From Clostridia bacterium (GTDB lineage Bacteria; Bacillota; Clostridia; Oscillospirales; CAG-272): DNA of 41,486 nucleotides. The notes beneath the pieces are model-generated. The model saw nothing but the letters and a program-made list of their open reading frames with translations. It was not told the DNA's origin and made no database searches. Shown piece after piece: positions 1 to 6,695 of this stretch. The stretch covers positions 1 through 41,486 of the forward strand of contig JAFTIL010000002.1 of assembly GCA_017456905.1 (NCBI GenBank), given 5' to 3'. Both the position numbers and the translations under genes were made by a program. How positions within the stretch are numbered: the stretch's first letter is position 1; every line of letters starts with the position of its first letter.

Positions 1-420
1 GAATCCGGTTCGCATTTCCGCCGCAGAGCGCGTCGAGCTCGCTCGTAAGCGGCAAGGCGAGAAATCTTCGCCGAAGGCGAAATACCGGGTGGCCCTCGCG
101 TACCGTTTTTGTTTTGGTCGTGCTACGCACGAATCAGCCCGCGCTCTGTGAGCCCTCGGCGCACAGAATCCGGTTCGCATTTCCGCCGCAGAGCGCGTCG
201 AGCTCGCTCGTAAGCGGCAAGGCGAGAAATCTTCGCCGAAGGCGAAATACCGGGTGGCGCCTCGCGTACCGTTTTTGTTTTGGTCGTGCTACGCACGAAA
301 CGGACTCTGCTCCGCAAGCGAAGCGCAACGGAATCCGGTCGGCATACCCCGCCCGAAGATCGACAAGCTCGCTTGTCAGGCGAAGGGCGGGGTATATTCG
401 CGCAATGCGCGAAATTCCGA
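1..420. repeat. tandem array of 165-bp structured repeat units
   Basis: Units begin at 1, 166 and 331, each opening with GAATCCGGT. Units 1 and 2 are nearly identical over their first ~133 bases; unit 3 is diverged and incomplete. Each unit can fold into an outer stem enclosing an inner hairpin, followed by a separate hairpin. In unit 2 the inner hairpin is CGAGC-TC-GCTCG and in unit 3 it is GACAAGC-TC-GCTTGTC; the third hairpin is TTCGCC-GAA-GGCGAA versus TTCGCGC-AAT-GCGCGAA. Paired changes therefore keep the fold. Units 1 and 2 also carry TCGTGC-TAC-GCACGA near 119-132 and 284-299. Open reading frames here run through the hairpins on both strands and look spurious. The window begins inside the array, so more copies may lie upstream. 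Confidence 0.85.
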
Positions 421-440
421 AAATGTGACGCAATTTGGAT

Positions 441-465
441 CGTCGGGGACGCCGGTCCCTACAAT
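441..465. repeat. short palindromic interspersed repeat
   Basis: GGGAC (446-450) pairs with GTCCC (455-459) around GCCG, flanked by CGTC and TACAAT. Read on the minus strand it starts TTGTAGGGACCGGCGTCCCC, which resembles short intergenic repeats I associate with Clostridia genomes (general recollection, not checked). It lies between the tandem array and the promoter at 479. Confidence 0.45.
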
Positions 466-478
466 TTCCCCCAACCGC

Positions 479-507
479 TTGCATTCCGCACCAAACTGTG
501 CTATAAT
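479..507 (+). promoter_or_regulatory. sigma-A promoter of the lipoprotein gene
   Basis: Minus-35 TTGCAT (479-484), 17-bp spacer, minus-10 TATAAT (502-507) preceded by TGTGC, an extended minus-10. Transcription should start near 514. Confidence 0.75.
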
Positions 508-509
508 CT

Positions 510-529
510 ATTTGACGCAAGCGTCAAAT
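510..529. promoter_or_regulatory. perfect palindrome at the transcription start (operator-like)
   Basis: ATTTGACGCAAGCGTCAAAT has 9-bp perfect arms around AA and covers the predicted transcription start of the promoter at 479-507. The position suits a repressor operator; it could instead form a hairpin at the RNA 5' end. Confidence 0.5.
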
Positions 530-549
530 GACAGAAAGGCGGTGGAGAT

Positions 550-1027
550 ATGAAAAAGACAATAGCATTACTTATGAGCTTACTTTTCATTTTTTGCCTA
601 TCCTCTTGCGCTACCGTAAAAAAAAGACGTGGAGTTTTCACAAGATAGGGCTAATGTTCAATCCATAGAGATTTATAATCCCGAGAGAGCATATTACGAG
701 GGAGATATTCATACTTTCCTTGAAGAAAATGAGCCTCTTGCGGTTTTGAATTCTGAACATCACACGAGCTTTTTGGATGCACTTGGCACCCTTGATTTTG
801 AGAAAGAAGTGGTCTTTTTCCCAATTCCTATGGATGGTGGATATGATTATGACGGATATATTGTAGCCGTAGTGTATGCAGACGGCGGTTATGATTTGAT
901 TGCCGAGGGCGGCTTGTATTCTTATGCTATTGGCAGTAACGGGCAAGGACGGCATAAATATGATCATTCCGATTACTGCGGCAAAACACCATGGACAGAA
1001 TTTATTAAGGACTATATCGTAAAATAA
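550..1027 (+). pseudogene. small lipoprotein of unknown function, frameshifted in an A8 run
   Basis: An ATG at 550 follows AAAGGCGGTGG. The first 25 codons give a classical lipoprotein signal peptide with lipobox CLSSC (Cys20), then the frame enters a run of eight A (618-625) and stops at 646-648 after 32 codons. One A fewer would join it to the open frame reading VEFSQDRANVQSIEIYN through to the stop at 1027, giving an intact lipoprotein of 158 residues anchored outside the membrane. The mature part is acidic, rich in Tyr and Gly, with no family I recognise. The downstream frame has only a GTG at 629 without a Shine-Dalgarno, so it is unlikely to be a separate gene. Causes could be a real mutation, phase variation by slippage, transcriptional slippage, or a sequencing or assembly error. 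Confidence 0.7.
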
Positions 1028-1059
1028 CCGGCATCTTTTTTGTCAACAAGTCTCAAAAC

Positions 1060-1098
1060 AACAACGGCTCTTCTCATTTGAGAAAAGCCGTTGTTTTT
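1060..1098. terminator. intrinsic terminator between convergent genes
   Basis: AACAACGGCT (1060-1069) pairs with AGCCGTTGTT (1086-1095), with further TTCTC/GAGAA pairing inside, followed by TTT on the plus strand. On the minus strand the stem is followed by TTTGAGA, so it may serve both the lipoprotein gene and the M13 peptidase gene. Confidence 0.8.
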
Positions 1099-1104
1099 AA
1101 TTTA

Positions 1105-3003
1105 TTACCAAATAACGATTCTCTTATCCTCGGGCAGATACATCTGATCGGTGTCCTTTACGTCAAAGGCCTTATACCACTCGGAGAAGTTTCTGGGGGG
1201 CATATTGGCGCGGAGGATCGCAGGGCCGTGAACGTCAATGGAAAGCAGCATCTGCTGGAACTCAGGTCTTGCCTTCTGACACCATACTCTTGCCCAGTTG
1301 CTAAAATATTCCTGGTAGGACGCACCCTCGGTTCTCGACATAATGTCAAGCGTTACCGACATACCGCCGTTGTCCGCCATATTCTCGCTGACGATAAACG
1401 CGCCGTTGACCTTGCCCCAAGGAAGCTCGATGCCATCAAACTGCTCGATCATTTTCTGAACCTTTAATTCGAAGCGCTTGAAGTCATCCTCAGTCCACCA
1501 GTCGTTGATGTTGCCGTTCTCGTCGCACTTAGCACCGTTGCTGTCAAATGCGTGGGAGATCTCGTGACCGATCACGCCGCCGATACCGCCAAGGTTCTCA
1601 CTTCTGGTCTGCTTCAAGGAATAGAAGGGTGCCTGAAGGATAGCCGCAGGGAAGGTAATGTCGTTTACAAAGGGATCGTAGCAGGCGTTGACCATGTGTC
1701 CGGGCATTGCCCAGTTTTCAGGCTCGGTGGGCTTGCCAAACTTTGAAAGCATGTCAAGCGTTCTGATTTCATACAGAGCAGTCATAATATCGTAAAGTGA
1801 ATCTTCGGGATTGAAAACAAGCTTGTCGTAGATCGCTCTGGGCTTGTCGGGATAACCCATCTTAACGCCCATCTTGGAGAGCTTGAGAATGGCCTTTTCT
1901 TTGGATGCCTCACCCAGAATATCGTTGGTTTTGATTCTTGTCTTGTATGTATCGATGATCTGATAAACGATCTCGGTGATGTCCTTCTTTGCCGCTTCGC
2001 CAAAATACTTTTCACCGTAGTAAATACCCACGGGATCGGCGTATTTGCCCGAAGCAAGATGATAGGCGAATTTTTCTATGGACTGCATCTTGGCTACACC
2101 GGTAAGCGCACGCATATACATCCCGCCCATATCGCGAAGCTCCTCGGAGAGATAGCTGCAGCCGTCAAGCAATCCGGTAACATATGCCCAGTGCTTGTAA
2201 AGCTCAAGATTCTCCCCATTGAACACTTTAGCAAAATTCTCAAAGAATCTGGGCTCGGTAACGACGATGATTTCGGGGAGCGTGTCGAAGAGATGGCAAA
2301 GAATCGCGTTGAAATCAAGAGTCGAGAGCATCTCTGCCACCTTGACGGTGTCCATAGGATGGTACATTTCAACGTATTTCGACCATTCCTCTCTGGTCTT
2401 TACAAGTCCGCCGAGCAGCGCGTCGAACGCAAGGGCGTCGTTTATGTACTTTTCCTGATCCTCAGCCGAGAGATCGGTCTGCGCCATCACCGCCTTGGCA
2501 ACGTTTGTCCAGATGCCGAGGATCTGAGTCTTCTGAGCCTCCATTTCGGGCTTGTAGTAGGATGCGTCGGGAAGAATCACGCCAGCGCCCTGAATATAGA
2601 CCAGGTGTTGCTTGGTATTTTTCATATCGGTCTCAACGCCAACGCTAAAGGGCGTGGGGATCCCCTTGAGCGACAGCGTCTTAAAGAGACGGTTGAAATC
2701 CTCAATGGATTTGATCTCGTCGATGATGGCAAGATTCTTCAGAGCGGGAGCAATGCCGTGCGCCGCTTTTCTCTCTGCATCCTTGGCGATCGCGTAAAGC
2801 GTACAAGCTCTCTCAAGATGCTCGTTGGGGTAAGACTTGGTCTCGTTCATGGTGGCAAACTCGTCCATCATGATCTTCTCTACTCCGTCAGCAAGATCCT
2901 GAAAGCCGCCTGCTGCAGGCTTATCGTCGGGAATGACAAGCTTTTCAAGGGCTTCGCCGTTGATAAAATGATAAAGGTCGTCCTGAATTCTGATGTTTTC
3001 CAT
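1105..3003 (-). CDS. pepO: M13 family zinc metallopeptidase (PepO/neprilysin-like)
   Basis: 632 residues, close to the length of cytosolic PepO of lactic acid bacteria. The zinc site HEISH lies at residues 480-484 and the third ligand is in ENMAD (Glu540, with Asp544). The substrate-binding motif NACYDPFVNDITFP matches the family pattern NAYYxxxxNxIxFP, and the chain ends in IVIW, like the family's C-terminal VW. There is no signal peptide or membrane segment, so it probably degrades oligopeptides in the cytosol. The ATG at 3003 is chosen because GGAG sits 7 bases upstream; the frame stays open further upstream to 3117, but that part covers the leader hairpins. The gene is monocistronic, with its own promoter and terminator. 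Confidence 0.93.
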   Translation of the reverse strand: MENIRIQDDLYHFINGEALEKLVIPDDKPAAGGFQDLADGVEKIMMDEFATMNETKSYPNEHLERACTLYAIAKDAERKAAHGIAPALKNLAIIDEIKSIEDFNRLFKTLSLKGIPTPFSVGVETDMKNTKQHLVYIQGAGVILPDASYYKPEMEAQKTQILGIWTNVAKAVMAQTDLSAEDQEKYINDALAFDALLGGLVKTREEWSKYVEMYHPMDTVKVAEMLSTLDFNAILCHLFDTLPEIIVVTEPRFFENFAKVFNGENLELYKHWAYVTGLLDGCSYLSEELRDMGGMYMRALTGVAKMQSIEKFAYHLASGKYADPVGIYYGEKYFGEAAKKDITEIVYQIIDTYKTRIKTNDILGEASKEKAILKLSKMGVKMGYPDKPRAIYDKLVFNPEDSLYDIMTALYEIRTLDMLSKFGKPTEPENWAMPGHMVNACYDPFVNDITFPAAILQAPFYSLKQTRSENLGGIGGVIGHEISHAFDSNGAKCDENGNINDWWTEDDFKRFELKVQKMIEQFDGIELPWGKVNGAFIVSENMADNGGMSVTLDIMSRTEGASYQEYFSNWARVWCQKARPEFQQMLLSIDVHGPAILRANMPPRNFSEWYKAFDVKDTDQMYLPEDKRIVIW

Positions 3004-3018
3004 GATAATCTCCATTCC

Positions 3019-3094
3019 GCCGCCAAGTGGCGGCATAAATAAATTTTGAAATTCGAGCGTGCCGTCAGGCAAAAATGGGTTGGGCCCCATTTTT
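3019..3094 (-). promoter_or_regulatory. two hairpins in the 5' leader of the M13 peptidase
   Basis: A perfect 9-bp stem AAAAATGGG/CCCATTTTT (3071-3079 with 3086-3094) and a perfect 6-bp stem GCCGCC/GGCGGC with a 4-base loop (3019-3024 with 3029-3034). The second ends only about 7 bases before the GGAG ribosome-binding site, so it could influence translation start. No known riboswitch class was recognised. Confidence 0.5.
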
Positions 3095-3204
3095 AGGGAG
3101 AATTGGGCGTGAAACAATTTACTGGGGTTTAGGATTGCTGAACTTTCACGCTAATCTCCTGTTTTTTATGCCCAAAAGCAAATGATTTGTTTTTAACACA
3201 TTTT

Positions 3205-3233
3205 ATTATATCACCATTTTTTTGAAAATACAA
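3205..3233 (-). promoter_or_regulatory. promoter of the M13 peptidase gene
   Basis: On the minus strand, an extended minus-10 TGATATAAT (TATAAT at 3210-3205) lies 17 bases after a weak minus-35 TTGTAT (3233-3228). It predicts a leader of about 195 bases before the ATG at 3003. Confidence 0.6.
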
Positions 3234-3422
3234 CAGAAAAACGCCAAAAAAGAGAAAACATAAGGTTTTGTATAAAAAACCACAGAGATATACCAATGAT
3301 ACACTTACCGATGCCATAGGCGAATTCGAACTCTTCCGCACGTCCCAAAACCAAGAGACCGAGCCGACCGAGTAACCGATCAATTGATTTTCCAAATTCG
3401 TTTTTTTGATCATAAACGATCC
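3234..3422. other. intergenic stretch with no recognised gene
   Basis: About 190 bases without a convincing coding region on either strand. TTCGAACTC at about 3325-3333 recalls a tRNA T-loop, but the flanking bases do not pair into a T-stem. It ends in an intrinsic terminator on the plus strand, so a decayed gene or small RNA may have ended here. Confidence 0.4.
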
Positions 3423-3460
3423 AACCCCAAGTACATCTGCGCGGTGTGCTTGGGGTTTTT
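3423..3460 (+). terminator. orphan intrinsic terminator
   Basis: AACCCCAAG (3423-3431) pairs with CTTGGGGTT (3449-3457), extended by ACA/TGT, about 13 bp in total with a 9-base loop, then TTT. No intact plus-strand gene precedes it after 1027. Confidence 0.75.
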
Positions 3461-3619
3461 ACGTGCATTACCCTTTATCGACACAGCCCGCAGTTTTCAT
3501 GTGGATCTGCGTACGGTAGGGCAGTCAAAAGAGAATAGACAGTATACGTTGAAAGATCTTTTGATCAGACTGATAGAGCCCGCGAAAGAAGATAAATTTT
3601 CATATTTTGCGCATAGAGA

Positions 3620-3648
3620 TTGACAAATGACGAGAATTGTGGTATTAT
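3620..3648 (+). promoter_or_regulatory. promoter of the sugar transferase/GT2 operon
   Basis: Perfect minus-35 TTGACA (3620-3625), 17-bp spacer, minus-10 TATTAT (3643-3648) preceded by TGTGG. The predicted leader is about 60 bases. Confidence 0.85.
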
Positions 3649-3713
3649 GTAATATGTAAGGTTATGTCTATAAAATTTATAGTTTCGATAAAAGACAGGG
3701 AGTGGTGTTTTCT

Positions 3714-4349
3714 TTGAAAAATATGGAAAAAAGTATATACACAATAAAAGCTGTCAAGCCCAATACGCCCTTTGGATATTCTTTTTTAAAAAGAATATTT
3801 GATATATTTTGTTCGCTGATCATGGGGATTGTTTTGTTCCCAATCATGTTGATTATCGCGGTCATGATTCGTTTGAGTTCTCCGGGAAAAGTATTGTATA
3901 AACAAGAACGCCTTGGAATAAACGGGAAAAAATTCAATATTCTGAAGTTTAGAACCATGCGGGAAGATGCGGAAGCAAATGGTCCTAAATGGGCCGAGAG
4001 GAACGATGATAGATGTACCAAGCTGGGCGCCAAATTGCGAAAATGCAGGCTGGATGAACTGCCCCAACTGTGGAATATATTCGTTGGGGATATGAGCTTC
4101 GTTGGCCCTCGCCCCGAAAGAGAATGCTTCTACCAAGAGTTTGAAACCTACATACATGGTTTTTCAAACCGCCTTGTCGTTTTGCCCGGATTGACCGGAC
4201 TCGCTCAGGTGTGTGGAGGGTATGATCTTTTGCCCGAGGAAAAAATCGTATACGATATGGAATATATTGAAAAAAGATCATTATGGTTGGATTTTAAATT
4301 GATATGTAAAACCGTTAAGGTAATATTTGCACGCAAAGGGGCCAGATAA
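3714..4349 (+). CDS. initiating sugar-phosphate (undecaprenyl-phosphate glycosyl-1-phosphate) transferase
   Basis: Bacterial sugar transferase family (PF02397), small form with one N-terminal membrane helix (about residues 27-49). It should transfer a sugar-1-phosphate to undecaprenyl phosphate at the inner membrane face, the first step of exopolysaccharide or surface-glycan synthesis. Diagnostic motifs are KFRTMR, DELPQLWNIFVGDMS, VGPRPE and LPGLTGLAQV. The start is uncertain: AGGGAG at 3697-3702 best serves the TTG at 3714 (211 residues); GTG 3702 or 3705 would lie on or beside the ribosome-binding site, and ATG 3723 is farther away. The stop overlaps the next gene's start (TAATG), indicating translational coupling to the GT2. 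Confidence 0.92.
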   Translation: MKNMEKSIYTIKAVKPNTPFGYSFLKRIFDIFCSLIMGIVLFPIMLIIAVMIRLSSPGKVLYKQERLGINGKKFNILKFRTMREDAEANGPKWAERNDDRCTKLGAKLRKCRLDELPQLWNIFVGDMSFVGPRPERECFYQEFETYIHGFSNRLVVLPGLTGLAQVCGGYDLLPEEKIVYDMEYIEKRSLWLDFKLICKTVKVIFARKGAR

Positions 4350-5152
4350 TGAAGAATCTAACAGGGGTGTCGATTATCATGCCGGCATATAACGCAGAAA
4401 AGACGATTACCCACTCCATTGATTCTGTGTTGAAACAGACCTATTCTTCCTTTGAACTCATCGTAGTAAATGATGCTTCCAGGGATCGAACGGTTGAAAT
4501 TGTAAATGAATACGTGCTTTCCGATCATCGGGTTAAGCTTTTGGACAACGAGGAAAATTGCGGCGTTTCGGCGTCACGTAACCGAGGCGTACAGGCGGCT
4601 CAATACGAATGGATCGCGTTTTTGGACAGTGATGATTGTTGGGTAGAAAACAAGCTGGAAAAGCAAGTGGAACTAATTGCTTTGCATCCGAATTGTTCGC
4701 TTTTCTTTACGGGAACAGGATATATGGATGAGGATGGAAAACTGTCTGCTTATACGCTCCACGTTCCGCAAACGGTGACGTATCGTGATATTTTAAAGCA
4801 GAATGTGGTTTCTTGCTCGTCTGTGCTTGCCAAGCGGTCTGCACTTTTAGCGCATCCCATGCCCCAAAAACAAATGCTCCACGAGGACATGGCCACCTGG
4901 CTTGAAATACTGAAAACCGATCAAGTGGCTATGGGTATCGACGAACCGTTGTTGTTGTATCGGATCAGCAGAAACAGCAAGTCGGGAAACAAATTGAAAG
5001 CCGCCAAAATGCAGTGGAGAACGTATAGGCACTGCAAGGTTCCTCTTCATGTTTCGGTTGTTTCTTTTGCAATTTACGCCGTAAGAAATATTAAAAAATA
5101 CGGCTCGATCAAAAAGCAAGCATGGCAGGCTCTGTCAAAGGAAGCTGAATGA
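4349..5152 (+). CDS. family 2 glycosyltransferase
   Basis: 267 residues with a GT-A fold signature: VSIIMPAYNAEKTI at the N-terminus, LIVVNDASRD for nucleotide binding, and the metal/nucleotide-sugar motif in FLDSDD near residue 93. HEDMATWLEIL around residue 178 is the usual acidic acceptor-side motif. No clear membrane helix, so it is probably a cytosolic, membrane-associated enzyme adding a sugar to the lipid-linked acceptor made by the upstream transferase. Its ATG overlaps the preceding stop by one base and AAAGGGG lies just upstream, so the two form an operon. No polymerase, flippase or further transferases follow, so the rest of the pathway must lie elsewhere. The donor sugar cannot be told from sequence. 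Confidence 0.92.
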   Translation: MKNLTGVSIIMPAYNAEKTITHSIDSVLKQTYSSFELIVVNDASRDRTVEIVNEYVLSDHRVKLLDNEENCGVSASRNRGVQAAQYEWIAFLDSDDCWVENKLEKQVELIALHPNCSLFFTGTGYMDEDGKLSAYTLHVPQTVTYRDILKQNVVSCSSVLAKRSALLAHPMPQKQMLHEDMATWLEILKTDQVAMGIDEPLLLYRISRNSKSGNKLKAAKMQWRTYRHCKVPLHVSVVSFAIYAVRNIKKYGSIKKQAWQALSKEAE

Positions 5153-5222
5153 GTTTCTAACCCATTTAAAGTGGCTTGCGTTGGGATTTCATAAAAGCTT
5201 TTGGTCAGCGGATATGATAGGG

Positions 5223-5248
5223 AAGCACACCGTTCGGTGTGCTTTTCT
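5223..5248 (+). terminator. intrinsic terminator of the glycan operon
   Basis: AAGCACACCG pairs with CGGTGTGCTT around a TT loop, followed by TTCTTTT. It lies about 70 bases after the GT2 stop. Confidence 0.85.
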
Positions 5249-5261
5249 TTTCCCGTCCTTG

Positions 5262-5290
5262 TTGACACCCCATCTCGTTTATGTTATACT
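5262..5290 (+). promoter_or_regulatory. promoter of the 5315-6623 unit
   Basis: Minus-35 TTGACA (5262-5267), 17-bp spacer, minus-10 TATACT (5285-5290) with TG one base upstream (extended). The ATG at 5315 follows after AAGGCGGTGG. Confidence 0.85.
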
Positions 5291-5314
5291 AAATTCAAGA
5301 AAGGCGGTGGATAT

Positions 5315-5706
5315 ATGTCAGAATACAGCGATACTATCAACAAGCAATTCGATGAAGAAATGATGCATTTCAAGGAAAATCCGCCAATCGCTTGTGACCA
5401 TAGCACCGCGCTTAAATTGCTTCGTGAGTTTGAACGAGATTCTATTGATTTTGGAACAAAGTTTTGGCCGAACTCGGTTGAAAAATATCTCCCCGCCGTT
5501 GTCGAGGGCACCATGTTTTCGGGTGAGGCGCTTTTCCCTCATGCGGAGGCAATGAAAATTGCACGGGAGCGTGTTCAGAACATAGCATATCAAGAGCAGC
5601 CCCGAACACGGAGAAGAACATCTATCTTCCGACTGTTTTCTGCGTCACCGGGCTGCTGTTCATGTATTTATATTGCCACAACGCGGCGGAATGGAGATTT
5701 TTATGA
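5315..5706 (+). pseudogene. small protein of unknown function, probably frameshifted near its 3' end
   Basis: ATG 5315 follows AAGGCGGTGG. The first ~93 residues (MSEYSDTINKQFDEEMMHFK onward) look like a normal soluble, acidic protein, but the frame then reads an Arg/Ser/Cys-rich tail to a stop at 5719, inside the next gene. From about 5600 the frame one base away reads NTEKNIYLPTVFCVTGLLFM, a hydrophobic membrane-like stretch, and ends at a TGA (5704-5706) that overlaps the next ATG as ATGA. That junction is typical of coupled operon genes and suggests the native 3' end is in this other frame, with an indel around 5590-5605. No family recognised. If the gene is intact as read, it codes for 134 residues and ends at 5719. 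Confidence 0.55.
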
Positions 5707-6623
5707 AGCTTCAATTTGATGTGACGGGCAAGCATCAGCCCGACCCCTTTATCTTTGAGGACGGCGGTCAGCTCTATCTATACGTGACCGCTAAAGCAGG
5801 TGTTGAGGCGTATTCTGCCGACGATCTGTTCGGGGTCTGGCACTACGAGGGGATTGTGGCCTCCTTTGAAGGTCGGTATGATTACTGGGCCCCCTCGGTC
5901 TTTAAATATGGCGATCGCTACTATATCTACGTTTCCTGCTCCACCGACGAGGAATTTCAGTATATGCACGGGGCTGTCTCAAGCTCTCCCTTGGGTCCCT
6001 TTGAAAACGAGGTGTGCTTTTACAAGCGCTTTTCCATTGACTCCCACGTGGTAGAGACGGCGAACGGCCTCTTTTTGTGGTACGCTGAGGATAATACCGC
6101 CTGCGACCGTGTGGGCACCCGAATTTATGTTGATAAGCTTCTTGACCCCCTGACCCCCGCGGGTAACCCCAAAGAGGTCATTGTCCCCACCATGGACGAG
6201 GAGATTTTTAAGCGCAACCGCTTTGGTGATGGCAAGGATTGGCACACCGTGGAGGGAGCTTTTTGGTTCCGAGAGGGGGACTGGCAGTATGTTATGTATA
6301 GCGCAGGCTGTTACGATAACGACTCTTACCATATCGGCTACGCTGCCGCCCGCACGGACGAGCAGGATCTGACTCGTGTGGATTTTGTCAAGCGCACGGC
6401 GGGTGGTGTTTTCGATCCCGTTCTGATCAAGAATGATTTTGAAGAGGGGACGGGACACCATAGCGTGATCAAATACGAGGGTCAGTATTACGCCATCTAC
6501 CACGGACGCGACCCCATCAAAGACGAACGAGGGGAATTTGAGGAAGCGAGAACTGCGAGAGTATGCAAGCTCCATGTCCGCGACGGTCTGATCACCGCGG
6601 AGCGGTATGAGGATCGTATCTGA
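5703..6623 (+). CDS. glycoside hydrolase family 43 (beta-xylosidase / alpha-L-arabinofuranosidase type)
   Basis: 306 residues, a single five-bladed propeller domain. The expected catalytic residues are present: general base Asp14 in QPDPFIF, the pKa-modulating Asp113 in SIDSHVV, and general acid Glu184 in TVEGAFWF; YDYWAPSVF at about 59-67 is the conserved blade motif. It has no signal peptide, so it should act in the cytosol on imported xylo- or arabino-oligosaccharides or glycosides. The ATG at 5703 is preferred because GGAG lies 7 bases upstream and it overlaps an upstream TGA; starts further upstream lie in the preceding gene. The sugar transporter at 6696 follows after its own promoter and may supply the substrate. 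Exact specificity is not predictable. Confidence 0.92.
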   Translation: MKLQFDVTGKHQPDPFIFEDGGQLYLYVTAKAGVEAYSADDLFGVWHYEGIVASFEGRYDYWAPSVFKYGDRYYIYVSCSTDEEFQYMHGAVSSSPLGPFENEVCFYKRFSIDSHVVETANGLFLWYAEDNTACDRVGTRIYVDKLLDPLTPAGNPKEVIVPTMDEEIFKRNRFGDGKDWHTVEGAFWFREGDWQYVMYSAGCYDNDSYHIGYAAARTDEQDLTRVDFVKRTAGGVFDPVLIKNDFEEGTGHHSVIKYEGQYYAIYHGRDPIKDERGEFEEARTARVCKLHVRDGLITAERYEDRI

Positions 6624-6636
6624 CCGCATCAAGTCC

Positions 6637-6665
6637 TTGACACGCCCGCCATTCTGTGCTATAAT
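6637..6665 (+). promoter_or_regulatory. promoter of the MFS transporter gene
   Basis: Minus-35 TTGACA (6637-6642), 17-bp spacer, TATAAT (6660-6665) preceded by TGTGC. Nearly consensus. Confidence 0.88.
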
Positions 6666-6695
6666 CAGCTTAATTTCCGTTTAAAAGGAGCTCCC

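Noticed and set aside
114-553. Overlapping reading frames of 60-130 codons in the tandem repeat
   Set aside because: They run through hairpins in several frames on both strands, lack ribosome-binding sites and have low-complexity Arg/Ala composition.
2059-3042. 327-codon plus-strand frame opposite the M13 peptidase
   Set aside because: It is antisense to a gene with clear catalytic motifs, has no promoter or ribosome-binding site, and its composition reflects the codon bias of the real gene.
3211-3468. Minus-strand frame and tRNA-like TTCGAACTC in the 3234-3422 gap
   Set aside because: No acceptor, anticodon or T-stem pairing could be built, and the peptide has no recognisable feature or start signal.
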